From Mesonia maritima (GTDB taxonomy: Bacteria; Bacteroidota; Bacteroidia; Flavobacteriales; Flavobacteriaceae), in assembly GCF_042433895.1 (NCBI RefSeq), contig NZ_JBHLUA010000012.1, positions 248,001 through 312,000 of the forward strand: a DNA stretch of 64,000 nt, in the 5' to 3' direction. Shown piece after piece: positions 1-8,573 of this stretch; the stretch's first letter is position 1; each line of letters opens with the position of its first letter. The notes under the pieces are model-generated. The model made no database searches, was not told where the DNA came from, and saw only the letters and a program-made list of their open reading frames with translations. Both the position numbers and the translations under genes were made by a program.

Positions 1-764
1 CGAATGTTGTGGATAGACAAACCAATTCCGCCGGCAGATTGCGATATTTTTGCCGTTTGTTTTAAGGTATCGTAAATCCCATCAATACTATCATCTTTCA
101 TGGTTAAAAGAAAACAAGATGACATTTGCGGTTTAGGAGTTCCTGAATTAAATAAAGTTGGTGTAGCGTGTGTAAAATATTTTTTAGACATCAACTCATA
201 AGTTTCTAACGCTGAATCGATATCGGTTAAATGAATTCCTACGGAAACACGCATCAACATATGTTGCGGACGTTCTGCGATTTCTCCGTTTAATTTTAAT
301 AAGTAAGAGCGCTCTAAGGTTTTAAAACCGAAATAATCGTAACCAAAATCGCGGTTATAGATAATTCTAGAATCTAGAATATCTTTATTTTCCATAATTA
401 CATTATAAACTTCATCTGAAAGCAAAGGTGCTTTTTCACCGGTACGCGGATTTACATATTCATATAAATCGGTCATTACTTCAGAAAAAGTTTTCTTGGT
501 ATTTTTATGCAAGTTTGAAACCGAAATTCTCGCGGCCAAATGTGCATAATCGGGATGCGTGGTTGTCATGGTTGCGGCAACTTCTGCGGCAAGATTATCA
601 AGCTCGCTGGTTGTTACGCCATCGTACAAACCTTCGATTACGCGCATTGCGACTTTTGTAGGTTCTACCAATGGATTTAAACCATAGCATAATTTTCTAA
701 CTCTGGCGGTGATTTTATCGAACATCACCGGCTCTTTTTGTCCGTTTCTTTTGATTACATACAT
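1..764 (-). CDS. nrdA: Ribonucleoside-diphosphate reductase alpha subunit, N-terminal part (truncated by window edge)
   Basis: Large subunit of class I ribonucleotide reductase, which reduces NDPs to dNDPs in the cytoplasm together with NrdB. The frame opens at the ATG complementary to 762-764 (MYVIKRNG) and stays open to position 1, so about 254 residues are visible and the catalytic C-terminal part lies outside. The first ~90 residues look like the ATP-cone regulatory domain. The stretch GTPKPQMSSCFLL near the visible end contains the first redox-active cysteine region of R1 proteins, followed by a glycine-rich GGIGLSIHN. NrdB follows immediately downstream in the window on the same strand at 910-1887, which in transcription order means nrdB lies upstream of nrdA with a 145-bp gap. 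Identification is secure; only the length is incomplete. Confidence 0.95.
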   Translation of the reverse strand, partial: MYVIKRNGQKEPVMFDKITARVRKLCYGLNPLVEPTKVAMRVIEGLYDGVTTSELDNLAAEVAATMTTTHPDYAHLAARISVSNLHKNTKKTFSEVMTDLYEYVNPRTGEKAPLLSDEVYNVIMENKDILDSRIIYNRDFGYDYFGFKTLERSYLLKLNGEIAERPQHMLMRVSVGIHLTDIDSALETYELMSKKYFTHATPTLFNSGTPKPQMSSCFLLTMKDDSIDGIYDTLKQTAKISQSAGGIGLSIHNI

Positions 765-841
765 AGCGCTACTCTATTTAAATTAAGCGGAAGAAGTGGC
801 TGCTCGCCGCTATCTCGCAAGGTTTATTTTTTATTATTCTA

Positions 842-868
842 AACTTAATTCTATTAAAAAATTAAGTT
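842..868. other. Inverted repeat in the nrdB-nrdA gap
   Basis: A perfect 9-bp inverted repeat, AACTTAATT at 842-850 and AATTAAGTT at 860-868, sits in the 145-bp gap between nrdB and nrdA. There is no clear U-tract, so it could be an attenuating hairpin, an mRNA-stability element or a chance AT-rich repeat. Confidence 0.3.
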
Positions 869-909
869 GATTTCGGGTTATTTAATTTAGGATTGGGGTG
901 AAAAGCTGA

Positions 910-1887
910 CTAAAAATCGGCATCGAAACTGATTCTATCGTCTTCTTTATCTTTATTCATTACACCAGCTTTTTGATATTCACCTACGCGTTTTTCAAAG
1001 AAATTTGTTTTTCCTTGTAGGTTAATCATATCCATAAAGTCGAATGGATTCGCGGTTCCATATTCTTTTTCGCATTCTAATTCTACCAATAATCTATCGG
1101 TTACAAACTCAAGGTATTGTGTCATTAATTTCGCGTTCATACCAATTAAGCTTACCGGCAAAGATTCAGTAATAAACTCACGTTCAATATTTAAGGCATC
1201 AACTAAAATCTCTCGAATACGTTCTTTTGAAACTTTATTCACCAAGTGATTGTTGTGCAAATGCACGGCAAAATCACAATGAACGCCTTCATCGCGAGAA
1301 ATTAACTCATTTGAAAAAGTTAACCCAGGCATAATTCCTCTTTTCTTCAACCAAAATAAAGAGCAGAAAGACCCTGAAAAGAAAATCCCTTCAACAGCGG
1401 CAAATGCAATAAGTCGTTCTGCAAAAGAATCTGATTCGATCCACTTTAATGCCCAATCTGCTTTTTTCTTGATCGCGGGAAAGTTTTCGATGGCTTTAAA
1501 CAAACGATCACGCTCTTTTTCTTCTTTTACATAAGTGTCAATCAGTAACGAATAGGTTTCAGAATGAATATTTTCCATCATAATCTGAAAGCCATAAAAG
1601 AATTTTGCTTCAGAATACTGAACTTCGTTTACAAAGTTTTCAGCTAAATTTTCATTTACAATTCCATCTGAAGCGGCAAAAAATGCTAAGATGTGTTTTA
1701 TGAAATAGCGCTCGTCATCATTTAATTTGTTTTCCCAATCTGAAAGATCTTGGTGTAAATCGATTTCTTCCGCCGTCCAAAAACTAGCTTCCATTTTTTT
1801 ATACCATTCCCAAATATCTTCGTGTTGAATTGGAAATATGACAAATCGATCTTTATTTTCCTGTAAAATTGGTTCTACTTGCGCCAT
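910..1887 (-). CDS. nrdB: Ribonucleoside-diphosphate reductase beta subunit
   Basis: Small subunit of class I ribonucleotide reductase (325 aa, normal length), carrying the di-metal centre and the tyrosyl radical. Its sequence is close to the eukaryotic-like R2 type common in Bacteroidota. The ligands can be placed by motif: D74 in AASDGIVNEN, E105 and H108 in ENIHSE, E166 in AAVEGIFF, and E200 and H203 in SRDEGVHCDF. Y112, in ETYSLL, is at the radical position, so this is a radical-bearing subtype rather than a Phe variant. The C-terminal tail (RISFDADF) is the peptide that normally docks on NrdA. It is transcribed towards nrdA and probably forms one operon with it. Confidence 0.97.
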   Translation of the reverse strand: MAQVEPILQENKDRFVIFPIQHEDIWEWYKKMEASFWTAEEIDLHQDLSDWENKLNDDERYFIKHILAFFAASDGIVNENLAENFVNEVQYSEAKFFYGFQIMMENIHSETYSLLIDTYVKEEKERDRLFKAIENFPAIKKKADWALKWIESDSFAERLIAFAAVEGIFFSGSFCSLFWLKKRGIMPGLTFSNELISRDEGVHCDFAVHLHNNHLVNKVSKERIREILVDALNIEREFITESLPVSLIGMNAKLMTQYLEFVTDRLLVELECEKEYGTANPFDFMDMINLQGKTNFFEKRVGEYQKAGVMNKDKEDDRISFDADF

Positions 1888-2154
1888 CGCTTTTCTTTAT
1901 TTTGAGTTATAATTTCTTTTCCTTTGAGGACTAACAAATATCACAAATTAATACCCTATTTGATAAAAATAAGCACTGAGTTTTTCAACAAGTTTTTAAC
2001 ACGGGAGCTAAACCCAAGCTGGTAAAGGCTTTAGCAGATTTTAAATATAATTTACTGTTTTTTAGTAATTTACAAAACGCGTAGTTAACTAAGCCTTGTA
2101 AAATAAGGCTTTAAATAAATCTCATGATTTTTAAATTAAAGTAGTTCTTAGCAT

Positions 2155-2727
2155 TTAGTCTTTTACGATGGATTTCGCAGTATTTTCTAAATCATTATAC
2201 CAATCTTCGCCAAACTTTTTAATAAGTGCTTCTTTTACGAATTTGTAAATTGGAGTTTGTAATTCTTTACCTAAACTACAAGCATCATCACAAATTGGCC
2301 AACGGTGATAATTTACCGCTGAAAACTGAGAATATTTTTGAATTCGAATTGGATACAATTCACAAGAAATAGGTTTTTTCCAAGAAATTTCTCCGGCGCG
2401 ATAAGCAGCTTCAATTCCACAAAGTGCTGTTCCTTTATCATCAAATGTTACGTAGGCACATTCTGCTCCGTTTACCAAAGGAGTTTCTAATTCACCGAAA
2501 TCATTTTCAGTATAGAGCCCTTGTTTTTCAATAGATTCTATTCCTTCTTTGCGTAAAAAAGGTTTTACTTTTGAGTAAACTTCTTTCAAAATTTCGCTTT
2601 CTTCCTTTTCTACCGGTGCTCCAGCTTCTCCTTCTACGCAACAAGCGCCTTTACACGCCGAAAGGTTACAGACAAAATCTTTGGTAAGAATGTCTTCTGA
2701 TACTATTGTTTTTCCTAATTGAAACAT
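2155..2727 (-). CDS. DUF3109 family protein
   Basis: A 190-aa cytoplasmic protein of the DUF3109 family, conserved in Bacteroidota. The N-terminus holds a cysteine cluster (C20, C25, C29, C30 in FVCNLSACKGACC), and further cysteines occur in ECAYV, ALCGIE, SCELYPIR and CDDACS. This pattern suggests a metal or Fe-S site, although the reaction is not established for the family. No signal peptide is present. It is divergent from the marC gene, with a 145-bp shared promoter region. Its 3' flank has the AAGCCTT/AAGGCTT repeat at 2092-2112, which could be a weak terminator. Confidence 0.85.
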   Translation of the reverse strand: MFQLGKTIVSEDILTKDFVCNLSACKGACCVEGEAGAPVEKEESEILKEVYSKVKPFLRKEGIESIEKQGLYTENDFGELETPLVNGAECAYVTFDDKGTALCGIEAAYRAGEISWKKPISCELYPIRIQKYSQFSAVNYHRWPICDDACSLGKELQTPIYKFVKEALIKKFGEDWYNDLENTAKSIVKD

Positions 2728-2838
2728 TTTACAAAGGTAGAATGTTTTTTTTCGATTACCATAATTAGCTTCAAATTCATATTTATCTTTTTTAGGAAAA
2801 TAGTCAGTATTACGGTTTTAGGTCCGCTAAAAATCTAT

Positions 2839-2846
2839 TACTTTTG
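2839..2846 (+). promoter_or_regulatory. Bacteroidota-type -7 box (TACTTTTG) for marC
   Basis: TACTTTTG matches the TAnnTTTG consensus of the Bacteroidota primary sigma factor and lies 27 bp before the preferred marC ATG at 2873. A TTTTA stretch about 18 bp upstream could be a weak -33 element. Confidence 0.5.
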
Positions 2847-2872
2847 CGCGCGTTTTTAAAAAATTGAAAGTG

Positions 2873-3448
2873 ATGAGTTTTAACTTTAAAGAAATGATGA
2901 CGGCAAGTATGATCTTGTTCGCCGTAATTGATATTATTGGTAGTATTCCTATTATAGTTGACTTACGTAAACGAGCAGGACATATTCAAAGTGAAAAAGC
3001 TTCGATTGTGGCCGGCATTTTAATGGTCGTTTTTTTATTTGTAGGAGAAGAAATTTTAAACCTCATCGGGATTGATGTAAATTCTTTTGCCGTAGCCGGT
3101 TCTTTCATTTTATTTTTTCTAGCCATAGAAATGATTTTAGGAATTCAACTTTATAAAGATGACGCGCCAGAAACCGCAGCGGTTGTGCCGTTGGCTTTTC
3201 CGTTAATTGCAGGAGCGGGAACAATGACTTCAATTCTTTCACTTAGAGCGGAATATCATATTGTGAATATTATTGTAGCTATCATCATAAATATTATATT
3301 TGTCTATCTTGTTTTAAAATCGTCTGGAAGAATTGAGCGCGTTTTAGGAAAACAAGGAATTAGTGTGGTGCGTAAAATTTTTGGTGTAATTTTGCTAGCC
3401 ATTGCCGTAAAGCTGTTTACAGCAAATATTCAAAATCTATTTAAATAG
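2873..3448 (+). CDS. MarC family integral membrane protein
   Basis: An inner-membrane protein with about six hydrophobic segments, of the MarC/UPF0056 family. The family is widespread, but its substrate is not firmly known; an older link with multiple antibiotic resistance was not sustained. A TTG at 2864 would add three residues (MKV); I prefer the ATG at 2873 (MSFNFKEMMTASMILF) because it gives the usual family N-terminus. The conserved segment PLAFPLIAGAGTMTSIL, typical of the family, is present in the middle. The length of 191 aa is normal. A small membrane protein follows 6 bp downstream, probably co-transcribed. Confidence 0.88.
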   Translation: MSFNFKEMMTASMILFAVIDIIGSIPIIVDLRKRAGHIQSEKASIVAGILMVVFLFVGEEILNLIGIDVNSFAVAGSFILFFLAIEMILGIQLYKDDAPETAAVVPLAFPLIAGAGTMTSILSLRAEYHIVNIIVAIIINIIFVYLVLKSSGRIERVLGKQGISVVRKIFGVILLAIAVKLFTANIQNLFK

Positions 3449-3453
3449 CCTAC

Positions 3454-3651
3454 ATGAAGTATTTAATTTATTTTTTAATTGCATCTGCAGTAGCAATGCT
3501 TATTTATAATTTCACACTTTTAGATTACAATAACATCTTCGGAAAAGAAAGTAGCGTTGCACTTGCCTGTATTTTATGTGCACTTTGCGTTATTGTGCTA
3601 ATGCTAATTTTGCTAGTTTCCAGAACCATAAAAAATCAGGTAAAGGCTTAA
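3454..3651 (+). CDS. Small two-helix membrane protein
   Basis: A 65-aa protein with two hydrophobic stretches (about residues 2-20 and 35-57) and a basic C-terminus (RTIKNQVKA). It starts 6 bp after marC and so is likely translated from the same message. No known family is recognised. Its stop codon lies inside the loop of a bidirectional hairpin shared with the converging S41 protease gene. Confidence 0.65.
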   Translation: MKYLIYFLIASAVAMLIYNFTLLDYNNIFGKESSVALACILCALCVIVLMLILLVSRTIKNQVKA

Positions 3652-3664
3652 TTTTCCTGATTTT
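3632..3664. terminator. Bidirectional terminator between converging genes
   Basis: A perfect 9-bp stem, AAAATCAGG at 3632-3640 with CCTGATTTT at 3656-3664, has A-rich and T-rich flanks on both strands. The stop codons of the 65-aa gene (plus) and of the S41 protease (minus) both fall in its loop, so one hairpin ends both transcripts and overlaps both coding ends. Confidence 0.75.
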
Positions 3665-5240
3665 CTAGTTGCAATACTTTCTGAATCATCGCATCGTTTT
3701 GATTCACTATTTTTTCGAAAGCATTACTTCCAAAAAGTTGTTCAGCCATGGTGGCTTTTAAATATTGTTGCAATAAATCTTTGTATTTTCCGGTCTGGTA
3801 ATCGTAATTAAACTGACGTAAATACTCAATAAATTCCTGTACAATTTCTTCGGAAATAATTTCTTGCTCACTAAATTCTTCTAAGCTTAATTTATTATAA
3901 AATTCGCGGTCTTTTTCCAACTGATTAAAAATAAACCGATCCATTACGCCGCCACGCAACATATAAGTTAGACTTTCTCTTTTATAATTTACATCTTTCG
4001 GAACAAAAATATCAGGAATTATTCCGCCGCCACCATAGACTATTTTTCCTTTTGGCGTGGTATATTTTAAAGAATCGTTTACTGAAATACTATCTTTATT
4101 GGTTAATTCGCCATTTTCATACCGATGTTGATATTCTTTAAAATAAGCTTTATTTCCGTTATCATACGGTTTTTGAATGGATCTTCCGGTTGGAGTGTAA
4201 TATCTCGCCACCGTTAAACGAACTGCGCTTCCATCTCCCAATTCCATTTCGCGTTGCACCAAACCTTTTCCGTATGATCTGCGACCTACAATTATACCTA
4301 CATCGTTGTCTTGCAAAGCGCCGGCTACAATTTCACTAGCTGAAGCTGAATTTTCATTAATTAACACGTAAACTTTGCTGTTTTCGAACCTTCCTTTTTT
4401 GGTAGCGAACGTTTTTTCGATGTTTCCGTTTTTATTTTTAGTGAATAAAATCAGTTTTTCTTTTTCCAAAAATTCGTCTGCTATCTTTACTGCTTCATCT
4501 AAATATCCGCCACCATTATCACGTAAATCGAGTACTAATTCTGAAGCGCCTTTATCGATTAAATTTTCAATCGCTTTTTCAAATTCAGCAAACGTAGTTT
4601 CAGCAAAACGATTTACTTTTACATAACCCAAATTTGCCGTTAGCATATAAGCCGCATCTACACTTTTTATTGGGATAATACTGCGTTTAACAGGAATTTC
4701 CAGTAACTCATCTTCGTTTTTTCGCCAAACTTTTAAATTTACTTTAGAATTTATTTCGCCTTTTAAAATATGCGTAAGCGAATCGTTTGTAATATTTTGA
4801 CTGAATAGCGGAATTCCATCGGCATATAAAATTCTATCGCCTGCTTTTATTCCCGCTTTTTCACTCGGGCTATTGGGCAACGGACGAATTACAGCAATTG
4901 TATCGTTAATTTTGTAAAAGCTTATCCCGATACCCACGAAATCTCCCTTCATATTTTCAGCTACTTCTTCATAATTTTGCTTCGGAATATAGGTTGAATG
5001 CGGATCGAGATTTTTTAAAATATTATTCACCGTAACGTCAACAATGCTATCGGTATTTACTTCATCTACATATTCATAATCGATGTAGTCGATTAATCGG
5101 TTTAATTTTTCCTTTTTCGGATTTGAATTGAATAAGCTTTCTGAGGAATCTGAAAAGTCTAGCGAAGAACCCAGAAAAATTCCTACAGCGCACGCAGTAC
5201 CAATTATGAGCGGCAAATATTTTGAGGCGTATTTTTTCAC
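3648..5240 (-). CDS. S41 family C-terminal processing peptidase (CtpA/Prc-like)
   Basis: A 530-aa periplasmic serine protease anchored or exported by an N-terminal hydrophobic segment (residues 8-24). A PDZ domain occupies about residues 100-185 (GDFVGIGISFY; AGIKAGDRILYADG). The S41 catalytic domain follows, with LVLDLRDNGGGYLDEA at 235-250, the nucleophile serine in the SASAS motif near residue 300, and the catalytic lysine K325 in SYGKGLVQ. Such proteases trim C-termini of envelope proteins. The C-terminal ~130 residues (EEFSEQEIISEEI) form a charged helical extension. Its start codon overlaps the stop of the dCMP deaminase gene by 4 bp, showing translational coupling. Confidence 0.93.
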   Translation of the reverse strand: MKKYASKYLPLIIGTACAVGIFLGSSLDFSDSSESLFNSNPKKEKLNRLIDYIDYEYVDEVNTDSIVDVTVNNILKNLDPHSTYIPKQNYEEVAENMKGDFVGIGISFYKINDTIAVIRPLPNSPSEKAGIKAGDRILYADGIPLFSQNITNDSLTHILKGEINSKVNLKVWRKNEDELLEIPVKRSIIPIKSVDAAYMLTANLGYVKVNRFAETTFAEFEKAIENLIDKGASELVLDLRDNGGGYLDEAVKIADEFLEKEKLILFTKNKNGNIEKTFATKKGRFENSKVYVLINENSASASEIVAGALQDNDVGIIVGRRSYGKGLVQREMELGDGSAVRLTVARYYTPTGRSIQKPYDNGNKAYFKEYQHRYENGELTNKDSISVNDSLKYTTPKGKIVYGGGGIIPDIFVPKDVNYKRESLTYMLRGGVMDRFIFNQLEKDREFYNKLSLEEFSEQEIISEEIVQEFIEYLRQFNYDYQTGKYKDLLQQYLKATMAEQLFGSNAFEKIVNQNDAMIQKVLQLENQEN

Positions 5241-5671
5241 TCTTCGCGTGGATCTGTTATTTGAACTATTTCTACTCCTGCTTTTTCAAGAAAAACCAAG
5301 CCTGCATTATCTTTATAACCTTGTTGGTAAACCAATCGTTTAATTCCTGCTTGATGAATGAGTTTACTGCAATCTTTACAAGGCGACATCGTGATGTATA
5401 ATGTAGCATTTTTACAGGATTGTGTAGAACCCGCAACTTTAAGAATTGCATTTGCTTCGGCGTGAAGAACGTACCATTTTGTGAGACCTTCTTCATCTTC
5501 ACAACAATTTTCGAATCCGCTTGGCGTTCCGTTGTAACCATCTGAAATTATCATTCGGTCTTTCACGATTAAAGCGCCTACTTGACGGCGTTTACAATGT
5601 GAAAGTTTTCCCCATTCCGCAGCGATGCGAAGGTAAGCTTTATCGAATTTGAGTTGTTTTTTTGCTGACAT
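5237..5671 (-). CDS. dCMP/cytidine deaminase family protein
   Basis: A 144-aa zinc-dependent deaminase, most like dCMP deaminase (ComEB type), which makes dUMP for thymidylate synthesis. The zinc site is complete: H70-A-E72 (LHAEANAILK), with E72 as catalytic acid, and C98/C101 in MSPCKDCSK. A further cysteine/histidine group (ENCCEDEEG) is typical of dCMP deaminases. It lies just upstream of, and overlaps by 4 bp, the S41 protease gene; this pairing is common in flavobacteria. A 55-bp gap separates it from the HupE-like gene. Confidence 0.93.
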   Translation of the reverse strand: MSAKKQLKFDKAYLRIAAEWGKLSHCKRRQVGALIVKDRMIISDGYNGTPSGFENCCEDEEGLTKWYVLHAEANAILKVAGSTQSCKNATLYITMSPCKDCSKLIHQAGIKRLVYQQGYKDNAGLVFLEKAGVEIVQITDPREE

Positions 5672-5726
5672 GGAAGAATGTTGCTTTTTACTAGCTTTAC
5701 AATAGAAACTATTATGCCGTTTTTTA

Positions 5727-6311
5727 TTACCAGATATAATTTTCGATTAACATGGGAATAATTAACCCGATAACGATAGATGAAATTACCAAAACCCAGT
5801 CCCTTTTTGAAAATCTAAAAATTGATTGGAAAATAAAAGCTAATAAAAGAACTACGAAAACGACAATTATTTGGGCGGTTTCAATTCCTAAGGCAAATTC
5901 TAATAGTGGCAATAATTTAGAGTTGGTTCCTTCGGTAATTAATTTAAAATACGAAGAAAATCCTAATCCGTGAATAACCCCAAAAAACAAGGTGGAAAAA
6001 AACAAGAGGTTCATTCCGTTTCTTTTGTTAGATTTTCCTACTGTAAAAATATTGTAGAGCGCGGTAATGAAAATTGTTATAGGAATTAGAAATTCTACCC
6101 AACCGGAATCTACTTTTACAATTCCGTAGGCGGCTAAAATTAGCGATAACGTATGACCGATTGTAAATAAAGTTACCAGCCATAAAACCTGTTTCCATTG
6201 ATAAAATGTATAGGCGGCAACCAAAACGGTTAAAAAAAGTACGTGATCGTAAGCGTTCCAGTCTAAAACGTGTGTTAGTCCAAGTTTAAAGTAAATCCAG
6301 AATTGATCCAT
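5727..6311 (-). CDS. HupE/UreJ family membrane protein
   Basis: A 194-aa integral membrane protein with about seven hydrophobic segments. The N-terminal FKLGLTHVLDWNAYDHVLFL and the internal FTIGHTLSLILA and FFGVIHGLGFSSYF carry the conserved His/Asp residues of the HupE/UreJ superfamily, whose members are proposed nickel or cobalt permeases. There is no hydrogenase or urease nearby, so the substrate is unassigned. The gene stands alone between the deaminase and a small unknown gene. Confidence 0.85.
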   Translation of the reverse strand: MDQFWIYFKLGLTHVLDWNAYDHVLFLTVLVAAYTFYQWKQVLWLVTLFTIGHTLSLILAAYGIVKVDSGWVEFLIPITIFITALYNIFTVGKSNKRNGMNLLFFSTLFFGVIHGLGFSSYFKLITEGTNSKLLPLLEFALGIETAQIIVVFVVLLLAFIFQSIFRFSKRDWVLVISSIVIGLIIPMLIENYIW

Positions 6312-6412
6312 ATATTAATTTTCGAGATAGGTTTCACGAATTTACAATATATAATGGAAATTTTTAGAATTTACTCGATAATCGAGATTGGAATATTTTT
6401 AGAATAAATAGA

Positions 6413-6601
6413 CTAGTGCGAACGCATAATTTTTAATCTTCCATTTAAAGATTGAAAATTATGGTTTTCTGAAGTAGAATTTTGTATTTCTATCGGGGTT
6501 AATTCTTCAATTTTTTCAATAGAATTACGTGTAGAAATAAAATTTACCACATTACAACCAATTGTAATTAAGGAAAATAAATATACAGAAAACTTAGCCA
6601 T
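6413..6601 (-). CDS. Small hypothetical protein with one hydrophobic segment
   Basis: A 62-aa reading frame. Residues 4-23 (FSVYLFSLITIGCNVVNFIS) are hydrophobic and could be a signal or a membrane anchor; the rest is polar. No family is recognised. It has its own start ATG after an AT-rich leader and a stop well before the HupE-like gene. Support is only an intact frame with an N-terminus that looks exported. Confidence 0.4.
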   Translation of the reverse strand: MAKFSVYLFSLITIGCNVVNFISTRNSIEKIEELTPIEIQNSTSENHNFQSLNGRLKIMRSH

Positions 6602-6682
6602 ATCGTTGTTATTTTATATGGTAAAGTTCTTCTTTCTTAACGCGCAAATCTATACCCGATTATGGGGATATTTTATATTTTT

Positions 6683-7618
6683 TTACTCCAAACCTACAAC
6701 CATCGTTATAGGCAAATGGTCTGAACCTGTATTTTCTCCGGTTGAGCGATCTAAGACTTGTATGTTTTTTGAAACCAAAAAATGATCTAAGGTTGTTTGT
6801 AAAATTCCAAAATTTGCAGGCCAAGAAGGTAAAAGCCCAAAACCTTTTCTACTATCTTTTAAATCTCCTTTTAACAGATTAGAAAAATGGGTGGAAAAAG
6901 AAGAATTATTAAAATCTCCCGCGATAATTAAGTTTTCAGAAAATTGCGCTCTTCTTTTTACAATATTGGTTAATTGCAAATTTCGATCGGTAAACTCTCT
7001 TTGATTAACTGGCGGAACTGGATGCGTTGCGATTACAGAAAATTCTTGTTGATGAATAGTTATATTTCCTATAATAGAAGGTTTATCGTTAAGCTGAAAA
7101 TAATCTACGGAGCTCTTCATTTTAAATTTGCTTAAAAGCGCAATCCCAAAATTATCATTTTGCGCAACTATTTGTTTATATGAATAATTTTCGAGCATGG
7201 AACTTAATTCTTTTTCCCAACGCGGAGTAAATTCCAATAAAATTAAAATATCGGGGTTTTCCTTTTCCAAATATTTTTTCACTGAAGCTGTTTCTGAATT
7301 AGTGGAAAGAAGATTTATACTGGAAATCTTAAATTGGGCTGAAGTTTTTTTCGCTTCAGTAGAATTAAAATAATATGGAACAATATAAAACGCATTCCAC
7401 GTAATGGCTATTAAGAGTAAAATCAGCGGAATGATTTTTCGTTTTAACGAAATTGAACAGATAACCAATAATAAAAATGAAAAAATGAGATACTGAACTT
7501 TGAAATTGGCGAAAATATCTATAAACCAATAGTTCGGGAAAATATTTGGCGCAATAGAAAGTAGAAGCATAGTTGTCACTAAAAACCATACAATCTTCTT
7601 AAAAGCAGTTTTCTTCAT
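6683..7618 (-). CDS. Membrane-anchored endonuclease/exonuclease/phosphatase family protein
   Basis: A 311-aa protein. Residues 1-90 contain three hydrophobic helices, and the remainder is an EEP (DNase I-like) domain. Its motifs are in order: LLEFTPRW (metal-binding Glu), ATHPVPP (His), AGDFNNS (Asp/Asn), LDHFLVS and GSDHLPI (catalytic Asp-His). Domain orientation suggests the catalytic part faces the periplasm. The substrate could be a nucleic acid, phospholipid or inositol phosphate; sequence alone does not say which. It sits 40 bp upstream of the DUF4349 gene on the same strand. Confidence 0.88.
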   Translation of the reverse strand: MKKTAFKKIVWFLVTTMLLLSIAPNIFPNYWFIDIFANFKVQYLIFSFLLLVICSISLKRKIIPLILLLIAITWNAFYIVPYYFNSTEAKKTSAQFKISSINLLSTNSETASVKKYLEKENPDILILLEFTPRWEKELSSMLENYSYKQIVAQNDNFGIALLSKFKMKSSVDYFQLNDKPSIIGNITIHQQEFSVIATHPVPPVNQREFTDRNLQLTNIVKRRAQFSENLIIAGDFNNSSFSTHFSNLLKGDLKDSRKGFGLLPSWPANFGILQTTLDHFLVSKNIQVLDRSTGENTGSDHLPITMVVGLE

Positions 7619-7658
7619 TTACCTTAATTTATACAAATGAATAAAAAACTTATGAGTT

Positions 7659-8474
7659 CTATTTTTTCAGTTTTCTTTTTAACCATTTTCTTTTCCAGAC
7701 TAACCAAATAACTAATATTAAAAGTAATGGCCAAATATTTAATAGAAGTAAAATAAAACCGATTACTATTTCCCATCCATTGGATAGCGATTCTTTTACT
7801 TCGGTTAAAAAACTTTTCTCAAATGTCTCGGGAGCCGATTTAAAATCTACTTTCTGAAATATTTCTAAATTAATCGTGCTGTAATTTACTTTATCATTAA
7901 GATAGCGTAACTTTCCTTCTTTTGCTTCAATTTCTTCGGTGATTTTTCTAATTGCGTCTTCAGCAGCAAGAACATCTTTAATTTCTCCGGTTCGGTTTTT
8001 TAGAATATCAATATAGCGTTCTCGAACTTGTTTTTTGGTTTCTAATCGACTTTGAATATCTATAAATTCTTCGGTTACATCGTTAGAATTAATTTCCACT
8101 TTCCTGTTAAATACCGAAATACCTTTTAATTCATTTATTAAATTTTCAAAATCTTTATTGTCAATTCGTATGGTAATTTCATTAGAAACTTCGTAATTGG
8201 TATTATTTAGTTTCATATTAGAAATAAAACCATTGTATTTTTTACAGAGCGAAGAAATTTTTTGAGTGGAACGATCTACATTTTCAACTTGAAATTCTAA
8301 GTCTGCATTCCAAATTATTTTTCGATTACTCGGAATTTGTGGCTTTTCAATAATTGAGTTGCTTACCGCAGAAGTTTCTTTTAATGAAGAAGTTTCAAAA
8401 TTAGTATCGTTTTCAGAGGAAGAATTACACGACAAAACCGCTAAAAGTGAAAGTGTTGCTAGAATTTTTTTCAT
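7659..8474 (-). CDS. DUF4349 domain lipoprotein
   Basis: A 271-aa predicted lipoprotein with a lipobox LAVLSC (Cys16). The domain from residue ~50 (RKIIWNADLEFQVENVDRST) to ~235 matches the DUF4349 layout. It includes a long helical, probably coiled-coil stretch around 130-200 (RYIDILKNRTGEIKDVLAAE) and a conserved RYLNDKVNYSTINLEIFQ. A C-terminal membrane helix (about 237-260) ends in a very basic tail (KRKWLKRKLKK). The family has no known reaction; the architecture suggests a membrane-spanning envelope protein. It follows the EEP gene in the likely operon. Confidence 0.85.
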   Translation of the reverse strand: MKKILATLSLLAVLSCNSSSENDTNFETSSLKETSAVSNSIIEKPQIPSNRKIIWNADLEFQVENVDRSTQKISSLCKKYNGFISNMKLNNTNYEVSNEITIRIDNKDFENLINELKGISVFNRKVEINSNDVTEEFIDIQSRLETKKQVRERYIDILKNRTGEIKDVLAAEDAIRKITEEIEAKEGKLRYLNDKVNYSTINLEIFQKVDFKSAPETFEKSFLTEVKESLSNGWEIVIGFILLLLNIWPLLLILVIWLVWKRKWLKRKLKK

Positions 8475-8573
8475 AAGACTAGATTTAAAAATGAAGTTAG
8501 TTGTTAAAATCTAGTAACAAACAGCAAGCCAAAACTTTTCGGCTTTGAATATAAGTGATTTTTACATTGAATT

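Noticed and set aside
428..661. Plus-strand 77-codon frame
   Set aside because: It lies fully inside nrdA on the opposite strand, whose protein sequence is unmistakable.
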